Positions 26,237 to 35,744 of a stretch of DNA of 64,000 bases are shown here, one piece after another. Location: contig NZ_FNSD01000001.1 in NCBI RefSeq assembly GCF_900105625.1, positions 2,728,001-2,792,000 of the forward strand, written 5' to 3'. A program made the translations under genes and the position numbers. The stretch's first letter is position 1; each line of letters starts with the position of its first letter. This DNA comes from Terriglobus roseus. GTDB taxonomy: Bacteria; Acidobacteriota; Terriglobia; Terriglobales; Acidobacteriaceae. The notes under the pieces were generated by a model. That model saw only the letters and a list, made by a program, of their open reading frames with translations. It did not search any database and was not told the DNA's origin.

Positions 26237-27961
26237 TTATCGCGCGTTTGGAAGCAGGCCGATCTCGACGAGCACCGGTGGCCGGCGCAGCTTTGTGGCC
26301 TGCTCGTAGGCGTAGGCCCAGCCGAGCAGATCGCCGTCGCGCCATGGGCGTGCGCTGATCTCCAGGCCGAAGGGCAAACCACTGTCGTAAAACCCGGCTG
26401 GCACAACCACCGCAGGCACGCCAATGCGGTTCACCCAACCGGTGTTGCTGTGCGGGCCGCTGCTGAGTTGGCCGTTCTGCGGCATGGTTTCATCGGGTGG
26501 CGGCATCTGCGCACTAGGGTAGACCAGCCCGTCCAGGCGCAGACGATCAAGCGCTGCCGTGTATTCGGTAAGTGCGGTGCGTTGCGGCGTGAAGTAGTTC
26601 GTGTCAGCATTCGGGTCGCCCTTGAGTGCAACCTGTGGTGTGGGCGGACGCGGTGGTGTAGTGGGTGGTGCGTTGGGATTCGGTACGCCCGTTATGGTCG
26701 CAGGCAGTAGTGATCCGATAGCCTTTTCGTAGGCTGAGGCGGAGCGATACTCTGCCGGTCCAAACGTCGAAAGCCAGCCATTGGTACCGTCGAGCCGGTA
26801 GGCGGTCGTGGTGATCTTGCGGATGTCCTGCGCGAAGGTGTCGGGCAGCAGCGTGTCATCGATCACGACTTCAGCACCTGCTGCACGCAGTTGGTCGATG
26901 GCCTTCATCAGCATGGCGCGCGTCTCCGGCTGCATGCCGTTGTTGGGCCGCGCGGGCTGGCTGACACCGAAGCCCGTGTTGCCGGCAAGGATGAAGGCCG
27001 GAACACCGAAGCGCTTGCCTTTGAGCGCGTCCTTCTTCAGATAAGGAAGATAGGGGCCGAGCTGTGCAGAGTCTGCTCCGGTGGTGCGACCTTCACCAAC
27101 AGTGCGGAAGTCGGGGGGATCGGCGGGCGATTTTCCGCCGCTCATGACATCGAGTGCAATCGCTGCGTCCGTCACGTTGCGTGCGATAGGGCCGGTGTTG
27201 TCCAGCAGCCAGTCCAACGGCGCAATCCCGGCGATGCTGGTGAGGCCGCGCGTCGGCAGCACGCCAACGACAGAGCTCGTGCCGGCAGGCATGCGGATGC
27301 TGTTGGCGGTATCGGTTCCCGTGCCGAGCATGGCGAAGTTACTGGTTACCGCGGTTACGGTTCCGCCGCTGGATCCACCGGGTGAGAAGCGCACATCGTA
27401 TGCGTTGCCGGTGCGGCCGAAGGCAGTGGAGCGATTCGTATCGCTGGCGGCAAAGTCCGGCATGTTGGTGATGCCGAGGATCACGGCTCCCGCAGCGCGG
27501 AGTCGGGCGACCACAGTCGCGTCCTTATCCGCGACAAACTGATGACCGGGGAGGGCGAAGCCCTGCCAGCCGTCCGTGTCGATCAGGCCCTTCACCGCGC
27601 TGTTGGCCTTGATCACAACGGGTACGCCCCACAGTGGCTTCGTCGCATCGGGCTTGCCCGCGTCAAGAGCCTTCGCCGTTGCCAGCGCCCCCGCTGTGTC
27701 CACCGTCTGCACCGCCCGGTAGATGCCGTTATAGCGAGCGATGCGGCCCATGTACCAGCGGGTCACCTGCTCCACGGTGTACTTGCGCTTTGCATACAGC
27801 GCCTGCAGATGCGGGGTGTCGATCTCCAGCAGATCAGCGTCCATCTTTGCCTGCTGTGTCGCGGGCAGGATGGGAAGATTCGCGGGAACCGGGATGGGTG
27901 CCTGCGCGGAAAGCGACGGGACAAGACTCACCGCAACAAGTGCAAGCAGGGTCAGGCGCAT
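26237..27961 (-). CDS. Exported amidase (amidase-signature family)
   Basis: 574 residues. N-terminal signal peptide (MRLTLLALVAVSLVPSLSAQ), so it should act in the periplasm or outside the cell. The amidase-signature Ser-cisSer-Lys triad is visible: Lys in VPVVIKAN (about 115), the cis-Ser in SPGGSSGGT (about 193) and the nucleophilic Ser in TDTANSIRMPA (about 217). The usual GGS before the nucleophile reads ANS, a mild deviation. Other parts match annotated amidases of Terriglobus-like genomes (DNTGPIARNVTDAAIALDVM). The substrate is unknown. The start ATG at 27961 has GGAG upstream. The gene has no operon partner. Confidence 0.87.
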   Translation of the reverse strand: MRLTLLALVAVSLVPSLSAQAPIPVPANLPILPATQQAKMDADLLEIDTPHLQALYAKRKYTVEQVTRWYMGRIARYNGIYRAVQTVDTAGALATAKALDAGKPDATKPLWGVPVVIKANSAVKGLIDTDGWQGFALPGHQFVADKDATVVARLRAAGAVILGITNMPDFAASDTNRSTAFGRTGNAYDVRFSPGGSSGGTVTAVTSNFAMLGTGTDTANSIRMPAGTSSVVGVLPTRGLTSIAGIAPLDWLLDNTGPIARNVTDAAIALDVMSGGKSPADPPDFRTVGEGRTTGADSAQLGPYLPYLKKDALKGKRFGVPAFILAGNTGFGVSQPARPNNGMQPETRAMLMKAIDQLRAAGAEVVIDDTLLPDTFAQDIRKITTTAYRLDGTNGWLSTFGPAEYRSASAYEKAIGSLLPATITGVPNPNAPPTTPPRPPTPQVALKGDPNADTNYFTPQRTALTEYTAALDRLRLDGLVYPSAQMPPPDETMPQNGQLSSGPHSNTGWVNRIGVPAVVVPAGFYDSGLPFGLEISARPWRDGDLLGWAYAYEQATKLRRPPVLVEIGLLPNAR

Positions 27962-27997
27962 GGAGGCTCCGGATCGGAAGGATGCATCCGTTGTAGC

Positions 27998-28124
27998 ACG
28001 AGCCTTTCATAAAATGGGGTGCCCCGCGTCTCGCTTCTGAGACGTGGGTTTTCGCCTTCCGTAGAAAGTATCGGGATCACCGAACCACGTCTCAAAGGCG
28101 AGACGTGGGGCACCCGCTCTTACG
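27998..28124. repeat. Palindromic repeat element with GTCTC arms
   Basis: GGGGTGCCCC, GCGTCTCGCTTCTGAGACG, then ACGTCTCAAAGGCGAGACGT and GGGGCACCC. The outer GGGTGCCCC / GGGGCACCC arms are inverted copies. It fills the gap between the amidase and VOC genes. Confidence 0.75.
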
Positions 28125-28502
28125 TCAACCGACGTGTTGCGAAAGGGAGAGGATGTTGCCGTCCGGGTCGGTGAACCACGCGACCTTATCGCCGCCCGGT
28201 GCGGACCAGATGCCGAGATCGTCCTGTTGCAGGAAGCCGAAGCGGCTGAAGACGACGCCCTTAGCCGTCAGCGACTTTACGTCGTCTTCGATGGAGGTCG
28301 TCTGCCACCCCAGGATGGTGAATTGCGCTGGCGTCACCGCAGCCATCTTCACCAGGCGCATCATGTTGTCGCCGCTCTGAAAGACGAGCGCGAAGCCGTC
28401 GTCCTTCACGAACTCCAGGCCCACGGTGTCGCGATAGAAAGCGATAGCGCGCTCCATGTCTGTGATGGGAACAAAGCCGATCAAATTGCCGGGTGCTGCC
28501 AT
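28125..28502 (-). CDS. VOC (glyoxalase/bleomycin resistance-fold) protein
   Basis: 125 residues with one full VOC module: FVPITDMERAIAFYRDTVGLEF near the N-terminus and APGGDKVAWFTDPDGNILSLSQ at the end, the typical betaalphabetabetabeta repeats. Potential metal-ligand positions are not conserved clearly enough to name a reaction. AGGAGG lies seven bases before the ATG at 28502. The next gene upstream (28524) is on the same strand with a 21-base gap, so the two are probably co-transcribed. Confidence 0.85.
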   Translation of the reverse strand: MAAPGNLIGFVPITDMERAIAFYRDTVGLEFVKDDGFALVFQSGDNMMRLVKMAAVTPAQFTILGWQTTSIEDDVKSLTAKGVVFSRFGFLQQDDLGIWSAPGGDKVAWFTDPDGNILSLSQHVG

Positions 28503-28523
28503 CGACCGCCTCCTGAAATGGCT

Positions 28524-28820
28524 CTACTGCACGCTGCCGCTGATCTCGTCGATGGGGCCGTCCAGTTCGGCCTCCATGCCGCCGCGAAGCTGCTCCAGGA
28601 AGTCCTCGGCATCCACCTGGTCATCCTGCTGAGCGTGTGCTTCGGCGATATGGCGTGCCAGGTCAGCCAGAAGCACGCCCCAGGCGGAGGGCTCTTCCCA
28701 CATGCCGAACGCCAGCGCTACGTGCTGCTCGCCGCCAGCGATCCAGACGCGCAAAATCTCCAGCGAGCGAGGGTCGCGCGAGGCGGCGGCGGGAATGGGC
28801 AAAGCATCTTTTTGGGACAT
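28524..28820 (-). CDS. Small DUF5076-like protein
   Basis: 98 residues from the ATG at 28820 (MSQKDALPIPAAASRDPRSLEIL). The segment EILRVWIAGGEQHVALAFGMWEEPSAWGVLLADLARHIAEA resembles proteins annotated as DUF5076, which have no known function. A longer frame upstream is not needed. GGAGG sits 12 bases before this ATG, a little far. It is acidic at the C-terminus and has no membrane segment. It precedes the VOC gene in a likely two-gene unit. Confidence 0.65.
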   Translation of the reverse strand: MSQKDALPIPAAASRDPRSLEILRVWIAGGEQHVALAFGMWEEPSAWGVLLADLARHIAEAHAQQDDQVDAEDFLEQLRGGMEAELDGPIDEISGSVQ

Positions 28821-29085
28821 GAACGAGGGAATCCTCCGTGACCAACACGATACCTCAGAGACGTCCGGTGCCGTGAGAGTGCTGCGCGATGCTCGCACAC
28901 CGGTCTCCCGCTCGTGCGCCGCGAGAAGATTTCCTCAGATCAAGAAAGATCGCAGGAAAAGTCGTTCATTACTAAGTGTGTGCACCGAATTCGACGCATA
29001 TTCTACCTCGCGTCGGCGGCTTCAAAACCGCCTATCCTGAGTAGGTACAGGCGCACCTTGGTGCGTCGTCTCGAAGGTTTCTCAT

Positions 29086-30471
29086 ATGGCAACATTTCTC
29101 CAGATCGTCGAGCGCGACGGACTTCCAGCCTCCGTTCACACGGAGCGCGTCATCCTTGGCTCCATGCTGTCCGACCCCGTGGCGGTTGTTGATGCTACGG
29201 CAAAGCTGCAGGCAGACGACTTCTCGCTGGACTCTCATCGCCGCATCTACGGTGCCATGCTGGAGTTGTCGGAGCTGGGCCATGCCATCGACTTCATCAC
29301 CGTCTCCGAAATCCTGATCCGGCGAAGGGAGCTGGAGGCGGTAGGCGGCCGGCCGTATGTGATGTCGCTTGCCGAGGATCTGCCGCGGCACCTGGCCATT
29401 GAGAGCTACGTCCAGGTCGTGAAGGACAAGAGCATCATGCGGAAGCTGATGCAGGTATGCGAGCTGGGCATGAACCGCGCCGCCGACCAGACCGAGATCT
29501 CGATGGACGTGCTGGGCGACGTCGAGAACCGCCTGATGGAGATCAGTGAGGGAGCCATCAAGCGTGGCTTCTCTGACGTCGGGCAGATCGTCTCGGAGAG
29601 CTTCGGATCGATCGATCAACTCTACGAGCAGGGCCGCGAGATCACCGGCCTGGAGACGCACTACACCGAGTTCGACCGTATGACCAGCGGCCTGCAGAAG
29701 GCTGACCTGATGATCATTGCGGCACGCCCTTCTATGGGCAAGACGGCATGGGCTATCAACATTGCGCAGAACTGCGCGGTGCGTGATGCGAAGGTGGTCG
29801 CGGTCTTCTCGCTGGAAATGTCGAAGGAATCGCTGCTCCGACGCATGCTCGCCAGCGAAGCACTGGTGAACTCGCGCAAGATTCAGACAGGTTTCCTGCC
29901 CAAGGAAGACAAGCAGAAACTGATCAACGCGCTCGACCGCCTGATGAGCAGCAAGATGTTCATCGATGACACACCCGGCATCACGCTGACGGAGATGCGT
30001 GCGAAGGTGCGCCGCCTGAAGCAGCAGGAGGGGCAGCTCGATCTCATCATGATCGACTACCTGCAGCTCATGACGATTGCCTCGCAGGGCCCGGGCGGCA
30101 AGCGGCCTGAGAATCGAAACCAGGAAGTGTCGCAGATCTCACGCGGCCTGAAGGCGCTTGCGAAGGAAATGAATGTGCCCGTCGTCGCGCTGTCGCAGCT
30201 GTCGCGTGGCAGTGAACAGCGGCAGGGCGACAAGAAGCCGCTGCTGAGCGATCTTCGCGAGTCCGGATCGATCGAGCAGGATGCCGACGTCGTCTGCTTC
30301 ATTCACCGCGAGGAGTATTACGACCGCGAGAACGAAGATATTAAGGGACAGGCAGAGATCATCATCGCGAAGCAGCGTAACGGTCCGACCGGCACCGTGA
30401 AGATGGCTTATCTTTCCGACTTCACACGCTTTGAGAATCTTGCAAGCGGCACGCCGGGCGGCGACTACTAA
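29086..30471 (+). CDS. dnaB: Replicative DNA helicase DnaB
   Basis: A 461-residue hexameric 5'-3' helicase of the replication fork. The N-terminal DnaB domain (about 15-120: ASVHTERVILGSMLSDP, DDFSLDSHRRIYGAM) is followed by the RecA-like motor from about 175. Walker A is AARPSMGKTAWA (about 207-218), Walker B is LIMIDYLQLM, and SQLSRGSEQR and LRESGSIEQDADVV follow, with the arginine-finger region near the end. The ATG at 29086 has AAGG upstream. The gene converges with manA and their stop codons overlap by 4 bases. No intein or insertion is seen. Confidence 0.97.
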   Translation: MATFLQIVERDGLPASVHTERVILGSMLSDPVAVVDATAKLQADDFSLDSHRRIYGAMLELSELGHAIDFITVSEILIRRRELEAVGGRPYVMSLAEDLPRHLAIESYVQVVKDKSIMRKLMQVCELGMNRAADQTEISMDVLGDVENRLMEISEGAIKRGFSDVGQIVSESFGSIDQLYEQGREITGLETHYTEFDRMTSGLQKADLMIIAARPSMGKTAWAINIAQNCAVRDAKVVAVFSLEMSKESLLRRMLASEALVNSRKIQTGFLPKEDKQKLINALDRLMSSKMFIDDTPGITLTEMRAKVRRLKQQEGQLDLIMIDYLQLMTIASQGPGGKRPENRNQEVSQISRGLKALAKEMNVPVVALSQLSRGSEQRQGDKKPLLSDLRESGSIEQDADVVCFIHREEYYDRENEDIKGQAEIIIAKQRNGPTGTVKMAYLSDFTRFENLASGTPGGDY

Positions 30472-31427
30472 GGAGTCGCCCGCACCAGTTCCATCGCGCT
30501 CGCGGCTTTTACGGTGATGCCTGTGGTTCCTGCAGGCACGATCACGGAGGATCCTGCGGGCATCAGGACGCGTGCTTCGTCGCTGACGACTTCCGCATCG
30601 CCGTACAGCGCCATCAGGCAGTGTGGCTCGTCAAGTACGTCGTTCAGGTCGATGGTGTCACCGGCCTGCAGTTGGAAGCTGTCGACGGTGAAGTACTGCT
30701 CTTCGATCAGGCGTGTTCCAGTGCGGCCACCCACTTCAATCGGCTTGGGCGCGATCTTGCCTGCCCGTGTGTCCGCCTTGCTGACGGCGAGACCCTTTTC
30801 CAGATGCAGTTCACGTGGACGGCCATAGTCATACAGGCGATAGGTGGTGTCGCTGGTCTGCTGAACCTCGAGGATCGTGACACCGGGTCCAATGGCGTGG
30901 ACGGTACCGGCGTCGACGAAGACCATGTCGCCCTTGGCGACAGGCAGATGCTCCAGCAGGTCTTCCGCTGTGCCATCGGCAATCGCGGTGCGCAGGTCGG
31001 TGACAGCGACACCTGCTCTCAGACCGCAGGCCACGGTGGCGCCAGGCTCGGCTTCCAGGACGTACCAGCACTCCGTCTTGCCACGGCCAATGCCCATTGC
31101 GGCTGCTTCCTCGTCGTTGGGATGCACCTGCACAGAGAGCTTCGCATCTGGGAACAGCAGCTTCACCAGTAATGGGAATTCCGCGTCTGCGGATGCGGGA
31201 CCCAACAGTTCCGCCGTGTGTTCCGTTGCGATAGCCCCCAGTGTCATGCCGGCATAAGGGCCGTCATTCGCAACGCTGGCGGGACCGGTCAGCCAGGCCT
31301 CGCCGATTGGCTCTGCTGCTGCGTCGCCTTGGGGCACTGCAGTGGGGTACCAGGGCGAAAGATCGGGGCGGCCCCAGGTGCGGCTCTCAAACTTTGGGTG
31401 CAGACGGAAGGGTGGCAGCGTGCTCAT
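30468..31427 (-). CDS. manA: Mannose-6-phosphate isomerase, class I
   Basis: A 319-residue cupin-type zinc enzyme interconverting mannose 6-phosphate and fructose 6-phosphate. Metal-ligand motifs are visible: SVQVHPND (Gln and His), KTECWYVLEAEPGA (Glu) and DMVFVDAGTVHAIG (His). The length fits the short Bacillus-type class I proteins rather than the 390-residue E. coli type. The ATG at 31427 is 97 bases from the divergent DUF885 gene, so both promoters share that gap. It provides mannose entry and, in reverse, precursors for exopolysaccharide. Confidence 0.92.
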   Translation of the reverse strand: MSTLPPFRLHPKFESRTWGRPDLSPWYPTAVPQGDAAAEPIGEAWLTGPASVANDGPYAGMTLGAIATEHTAELLGPASADAEFPLLVKLLFPDAKLSVQVHPNDEEAAAMGIGRGKTECWYVLEAEPGATVACGLRAGVAVTDLRTAIADGTAEDLLEHLPVAKGDMVFVDAGTVHAIGPGVTILEVQQTSDTTYRLYDYGRPRELHLEKGLAVSKADTRAGKIAPKPIEVGGRTGTRLIEEQYFTVDSFQLQAGDTIDLNDVLDEPHCLMALYGDAEVVSDEARVLMPAGSSVIVPAGTTGITVKAASAMELVRATP

Positions 31428-31524
31428 GGACTCTATTGTCTTCCATCAGCGTTTGCTTTTCATCTCGTCGCTTGTTCGTGCAAAAGACTTTCTGTCTGGA
31501 GACATCACTGCTAGCCTGTGGCGT

Positions 31525-33267
31525 ATGCGACTTCTTCCCGCTCTCCTTCTCTGCTGCACCGCAGTGCCGGCCCTTGCGCAGCCTGCACCCGTTGCAGACC
31601 GCGTTGCACAACAGAACGCGCTCTTTGAGGAGTACTTTCAGGCGAACCTGAAACGGAATCCGACCAGCGCAACTTCGCTTGGAGACTTCCGCTACAACGC
31701 GCTGCTGGCCGAGGTGTCGCTGGATGCCATCGCGAAAGAGCACGCAGACAGCGATGCATTTCTCGCACGCCTGAAGGCTATCCCCACCACCGGCATGGAC
31801 GACACGGACCTCACGTCGCACCAGTTGCTCGTGCGTCGCCTGGAGCAGTCTGATGTCAGCTACAGCCTGAAGAACTACGAGATGCCGGTGAACCAGCAGA
31901 GCGGCGTTCACACCGGACTGGCTGACCTGCCACTCTCCGTGCCGTTCGATTCGGTGCAGCACTACGAGGATTACATCGCGCGTCTGCATGCGATTCCGCG
32001 TGTGTTGAAGCAGACCGCCGAGGTGATGCGCCAGGGCTTGAAGGATGGCCTGATGCCGCCGAAGCTCATCACGGACAAGCTTGCAGGACAGTGTGACGGC
32101 ATCGTTGCCGCCGACCCGTTCCTCTTGCCGCTGAAGAAATTTCCGGCGAGCTTCAGCGATGCGGATAAGGCGAAGCTCACGGAGGCGATGACCTCTGCGG
32201 TCAACACGGATGTTCTCCCGGCGTACAAGCAGTTTGCGACATTCCTGCGGGAGGAGTACGCGCCCAAGGGCCGCACGGCGCTCTCCATCGAGAGCCTGCC
32301 GGATGGCAAGCGCCGCTACGCAGAAGCGGTGAAGCAGATGACCACGCTGGAGGTGACACCGGCGCAGGTGCACGCCATCGGCCTCAGCGAAGTGAAGCGC
32401 ATTACGGAAGATATGACCGTGCTTGCGAAGAAGGCGGGCTACAAGGATCTGGCAAGCTGGCGCGCTGCCATCAATGCGGACCCTAAGTGGAAGCCGACGA
32501 GCGAGGAACAGATCGTCGATGACTTCGCAAAGTACATCCACCAGATGGAGCCAAAGCTGCCACAGCTCTTCAACCTGCTGCCGAAGTCTCCCGTTACGGT
32601 CGAGGCTATTCCCGACTTTGCCGCAGCCGAAGCTACGCACTACAACGCAGGCTCGCCCGATGGAAAGCGTCCTGGTCGAGTCGTCGTGGCAGTCGCCAAT
32701 CCCACCACACGCACGCTGGTGCTGGATGAGGCGGTGGCGTATCACGAGGGCGTGCCCGGACACCACAACCAGATCAGCGTAGCGCAGACCTTGAAGGGTC
32801 TCCCGAAGTTCCGGCTGCGCGGCGGATACACCGCATACACCGAAGGCTGGGCGCTCTATGCGGAGGAGCTTGGCAAGGAAGTGGGCTTCTACCAGGATCC
32901 GATCTCTGACTATGGCCGCCTGAACTCCGAGCTGTTCCGTGCGGTGCGGCTTGTGGTCGATACGGGTATCCACGATCTTGGGTGGTCACGCGAAAAGGTG
33001 ATCGCATACATGCACGAGAACGACGTGAACGATGCCCTGGCGCAGACGGAGACGGATCGTTACATCGCATGGCCAGGACAGGCGCTCGCGTACAAGATGG
33101 GACAGCTTGAAATTCGCAAGCTGCGCGATAGAGCCAAGGCAAAGCTCGGCGCCAGGTACGACATTAAGGCCTTCCACGATGAAGTGCTCGACGGCGGCGC
33201 GATGCCCCTCGATGTACTGGATGCGCGCGTCTCCAAGTGGATTGATCAGCAGGCTGCAGCGAAGTAG
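31525..33267 (+). CDS. Exported DUF885 family protein, probable metallopeptidase-like
   Basis: A 580-residue protein with a signal peptide (MRLLPALLLCCTAVPALAQ). The body matches the DUF885 family, common in Acidobacteria. Its hallmark AVAYHEGVPGHHNQIS (about residues 405-420) supplies an HExxxGHH motif that looks like a zinc site, and PGQALAYKMGQLEIRKLR near the end is also conserved. Function is not established for most members; peptidase activity is a common prediction. The ATG at 31525 is chosen because it opens directly on the signal peptide; an upstream in-frame extension overlaps manA antisense. Confidence 0.85.
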   Translation: MRLLPALLLCCTAVPALAQPAPVADRVAQQNALFEEYFQANLKRNPTSATSLGDFRYNALLAEVSLDAIAKEHADSDAFLARLKAIPTTGMDDTDLTSHQLLVRRLEQSDVSYSLKNYEMPVNQQSGVHTGLADLPLSVPFDSVQHYEDYIARLHAIPRVLKQTAEVMRQGLKDGLMPPKLITDKLAGQCDGIVAADPFLLPLKKFPASFSDADKAKLTEAMTSAVNTDVLPAYKQFATFLREEYAPKGRTALSIESLPDGKRRYAEAVKQMTTLEVTPAQVHAIGLSEVKRITEDMTVLAKKAGYKDLASWRAAINADPKWKPTSEEQIVDDFAKYIHQMEPKLPQLFNLLPKSPVTVEAIPDFAAAEATHYNAGSPDGKRPGRVVVAVANPTTRTLVLDEAVAYHEGVPGHHNQISVAQTLKGLPKFRLRGGYTAYTEGWALYAEELGKEVGFYQDPISDYGRLNSELFRAVRLVVDTGIHDLGWSREKVIAYMHENDVNDALAQTETDRYIAWPGQALAYKMGQLEIRKLRDRAKAKLGARYDIKAFHDEVLDGGAMPLDVLDARVSKWIDQQAAAK

Positions 33268-33461
33268 GCTGCAGCGGTGCTGCTCGATCGCACCGAGGGA
33301 TACTGTCGCACACGGCGCGTCGCGCATAACCCAAGACGTTGCCCTGGGCTGGGAAGGCGTGGGCCCTCAGCCTGTTGATTCGAAGCTCCCGAACTTAAAC
33401 CCAGCGACCTCTGTCACGTGCAGTAGGGCGCTGAAAGACAAACGTCTCAGCGGGACGCGCT

Positions 33462-34487
33462 TTAGCCAATCGCGGATCGCAGTGTGGCCGCTGCGGATTC
33501 CGGCGTGATGTCACGCTGCGGTGAGCCAAGAAGCTCAAAGCCCACCATGAACTTTCGCACCGTCGCAGAGCGCAGCAGCGGTGGATAGAAGTGCGCGTGC
33601 AACTGCCACTCGGGATGCGGTTCGTCATCGCATGGAGCACCGTGAAAGCCCATGGAATAGGGGAAGGGCGCTTCGAAGACGCGGTTGTAGCCCGCGGTCA
33701 CCTGCTTCAGCATCTCCGCGAGACCCTCGCGTTGCGATGTGCTCAGCGCGCTGATGGAGGTCACGTGTTCGCGCGGCAGCAGTAGCGTTTCAAACGGCCA
33801 CACTGCCCAGAAGGGAACGAGCGCGACCCATGCCTCGTTCTCTGCGACGATGCGCTCGCGTTGCTGCAGCTCGGTGCGCAGGTAGGCCATCAGCAGCGGC
33901 TCACCGTGTTGTGTGAAGTGCGCCATCTGTGCGCGGGTCTCGGTGGCTGGCTCGTTGGGCACGTGTTCGGTGGCCCAGATCTGCCCATGCGGATGCGGGT
34001 TACTGGCACCCATCATGGCACCACGGTTTTCGAAGACCTGGACGTAGCGAATCTCGGGATGTGCGGCCAGTTCTACTTCCTGCTGGGCCCACACGTCGAC
34101 GACACGGCGAATCGCAGGCACTTCCATCGTCGCCAGTGTGAGGTCATGCCGCGGGCTGAAGCAGAGGACGCGGCAGATGCCACGCTCTGTCTCGGCGCGC
34201 AGCAGGCCGTTGATGTCCTGGTCGATCTGCGGCGCTTCGGGTTTCAGGGCCGCGTAGTCGTTGGTGAAGACGAAGGTGCCATCGTACTGGGGCGTCTGCT
34301 CACCGCCGGCGCGTGGGTTGCCGGGACACAGGTAGCAGGCCGGGTCATAGTGCGGCACCGAGGCCGTTGCGATGTCCTCGGTCTGACCCTGCCACGGACG
34401 CTGTGTGCGATGCGGCGATACCAGGACCCACTCTGCCTTGAGTGGGTTCCATCGGCGGTGGGGCGATTGCAGCAGGATGTCGTTCAC
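33462..34487 (-). CDS. galT: Galactose-1-phosphate uridylyltransferase GalT
   Basis: A 341-residue HIT-superfamily enzyme of the Leloir pathway. [22 protein letters not shown] and [16 protein letters not shown] (zinc site) are at the N-terminus, and the active-site motif [13 protein letters not shown] (His-Pro-His; the middle His is uridylylated) lies near residue 170. The start is a GTG at 34487 that overlaps the galK stop as GTGA, with GGAG upstream, so galK and galT are translationally coupled. UDP-glucose 4-epimerase is not next to it, though a GalE-like gene lies at 57.7 kb. Confidence 0.94.
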   Translation of the reverse strand: MNDILLQSPHRRWNPLKAEWVLVSPHRTQRPWQGQTEDIATASVPHYDPACYLCPGNPRAGGEQTPQYDGTFVFTNDYAALKPEAPQIDQDINGLLRAETERGICRVLCFSPRHDLTLATMEVPAIRRVVDVWAQQEVELAAHPEIRYVQVFENRGAMMGASNPHPHGQIWATEHVPNEPATETRAQMAHFTQHGEPLLMAYLRTELQQRERIVAENEAWVALVPFWAVWPFETLLLPREHVTSISALSTSQREGLAEMLKQVTAGYNRVFEAPFPYSMGFHGAPCDDEPHPEWQLHAHFYPPLLRSATVRKFMVGFELLGSPQRDITPESAAATLRSAIG

Positions 34488-35599
34488 GCGTTGCGCTCCA
34501 GGCGTGCCACTGCACCGTCGGACGGGGTGCATCGGTAAATTTCCGCATCTATCTGATAACGCTTACGATACGCCGACGCGAGATCTCTTTGAAACGATTC
34601 AGCCGCCGTCGTTAAGACCAGGTTTACGGTGCAGCCGCCGAAGCCGCCGCCTGTGAGACGGGAGCCATAACAACCGTACAGAGTGACTGCGGTTGCGGCC
34701 AGAAAATCTATTTCCGCCACACTGTCCTGGAAGTCGTCGCGCTGGCTCGCGTGCGACCGATTCATGGCATCACCCAGTGCTGCGGCATCGCCGCGCTTCA
34801 TAGATTCGGCTGCTTCGCGGACCCGGGCATTTTCAGTGATGACGTGCTTGCAGCGCAGGTAGGACTCCGCCGGGATTGCGGAGCGGCAGGCCTCGAGCTG
34901 TTCCATGGAAGCGTCACCGAGGTCGCGCACCTGCGGGTAGGCCTGACAGATGGCGGCCTGCCCCACCTCAAGCTCGTTGCGGCGCGTGCCGTAGTCGCCA
35001 TTGGCGATCGAGTGTTTCACCATGGAATTCGCGACGACGACACTGCACTCCGCAAGTGCTCCGGAGTTCATGGGCAAGTGCTCAAACGACAGGTCGCGCG
35101 TGTTCAGCAGAAGCGCATGGCCCTCTATAGCGGCGGTCACAACGAACTGATCCATGATGCCGCACGGCGATCCTACATATCGGTTCTCCGCACGCTGGCA
35201 GAGCAGCGCCATCTCCTGCGCGGAGAGGCTTGCCTTGCTGTGGTGCAGCAGGGCAACGGTGGTTGCTACCTCGATGGAGGCGGACGAACTGAGCCCCGCT
35301 CCGAGCGGTACATCGCCATCCAGATTCAGCGAGAACGGTGGAACCTCAAGGCCCAGCGCCAGCAACTCACGCAGAACGCCCACGGGGTAGTCGCTCCAGT
35401 CATTGGCTTTGGGTGTGTCATCACCGGCATACGTATCGCGCGTGTTTTCGAAGGCGGTTGAGGTGAACCGGTAGCCCGCGTCTGCCGCGCTGATGGATGC
35501 GGTCGTCGCAAAGGGAATGGCCATGGGCAGTACCAGGCCGCCGGTGTAGTCCGTGTGCTCGCCCAGCAGGTTCACGCGACCCGGGGCTGTGTACTGCAT
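34484..35599 (-). CDS. galK: Galactokinase GalK
   Basis: A 371-residue GHMP kinase that phosphorylates alpha-D-galactose at C1. [21 protein letters not shown] (substrate signature) opens the protein, then [14 protein letters not shown] (ATP loop), CGIMDQFV, and [13 protein letters not shown] near the end. The start is uncertain. The ATG at 35599 puts the signature at residue 4, short for the family, but a longer start at 35718 would leave only 26 bases before the divergent alpha-galactosidase gene and adds residues unlike other galactokinases. Coupled to galT by an overlapping stop/start. Confidence 0.9.
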   Translation of the reverse strand: MQYTAPGRVNLLGEHTDYTGGLVLPMAIPFATTASISAADAGYRFTSTAFENTRDTYAGDDTPKANDWSDYPVGVLRELLALGLEVPPFSLNLDGDVPLGAGLSSSASIEVATTVALLHHSKASLSAQEMALLCQRAENRYVGSPCGIMDQFVVTAAIEGHALLLNTRDLSFEHLPMNSGALAECSVVVANSMVKHSIANGDYGTRRNELEVGQAAICQAYPQVRDLGDASMEQLEACRSAIPAESYLRCKHVITENARVREAAESMKRGDAAALGDAMNRSHASQRDDFQDSVAEIDFLAATAVTLYGCYGSRLTGGGFGGCTVNLVLTTAAESFQRDLASAYRKRYQIDAEIYRCTPSDGAVARLERNA

Positions 35600-35744
35600 G
35601 CTGCAATGTTTGACCGGTACCAGGGGACACCTCTCGCTCAGCAGGATATCGCGGGCTTGCGCTCCTTGGCCCGCCACTTGCAAGTTGTAGCCGCTGGCGT
35701 ATCCTTCTCCCCGGACATTCATCTGCACTTTTGGAGTAAGCAAA

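Noticed and set aside
31387-32973. A 528-codon open frame antisense to the DUF885 gene
   Set aside because: No recognisable motifs. The sense frame has a signal peptide and the HExxxGHH motif.
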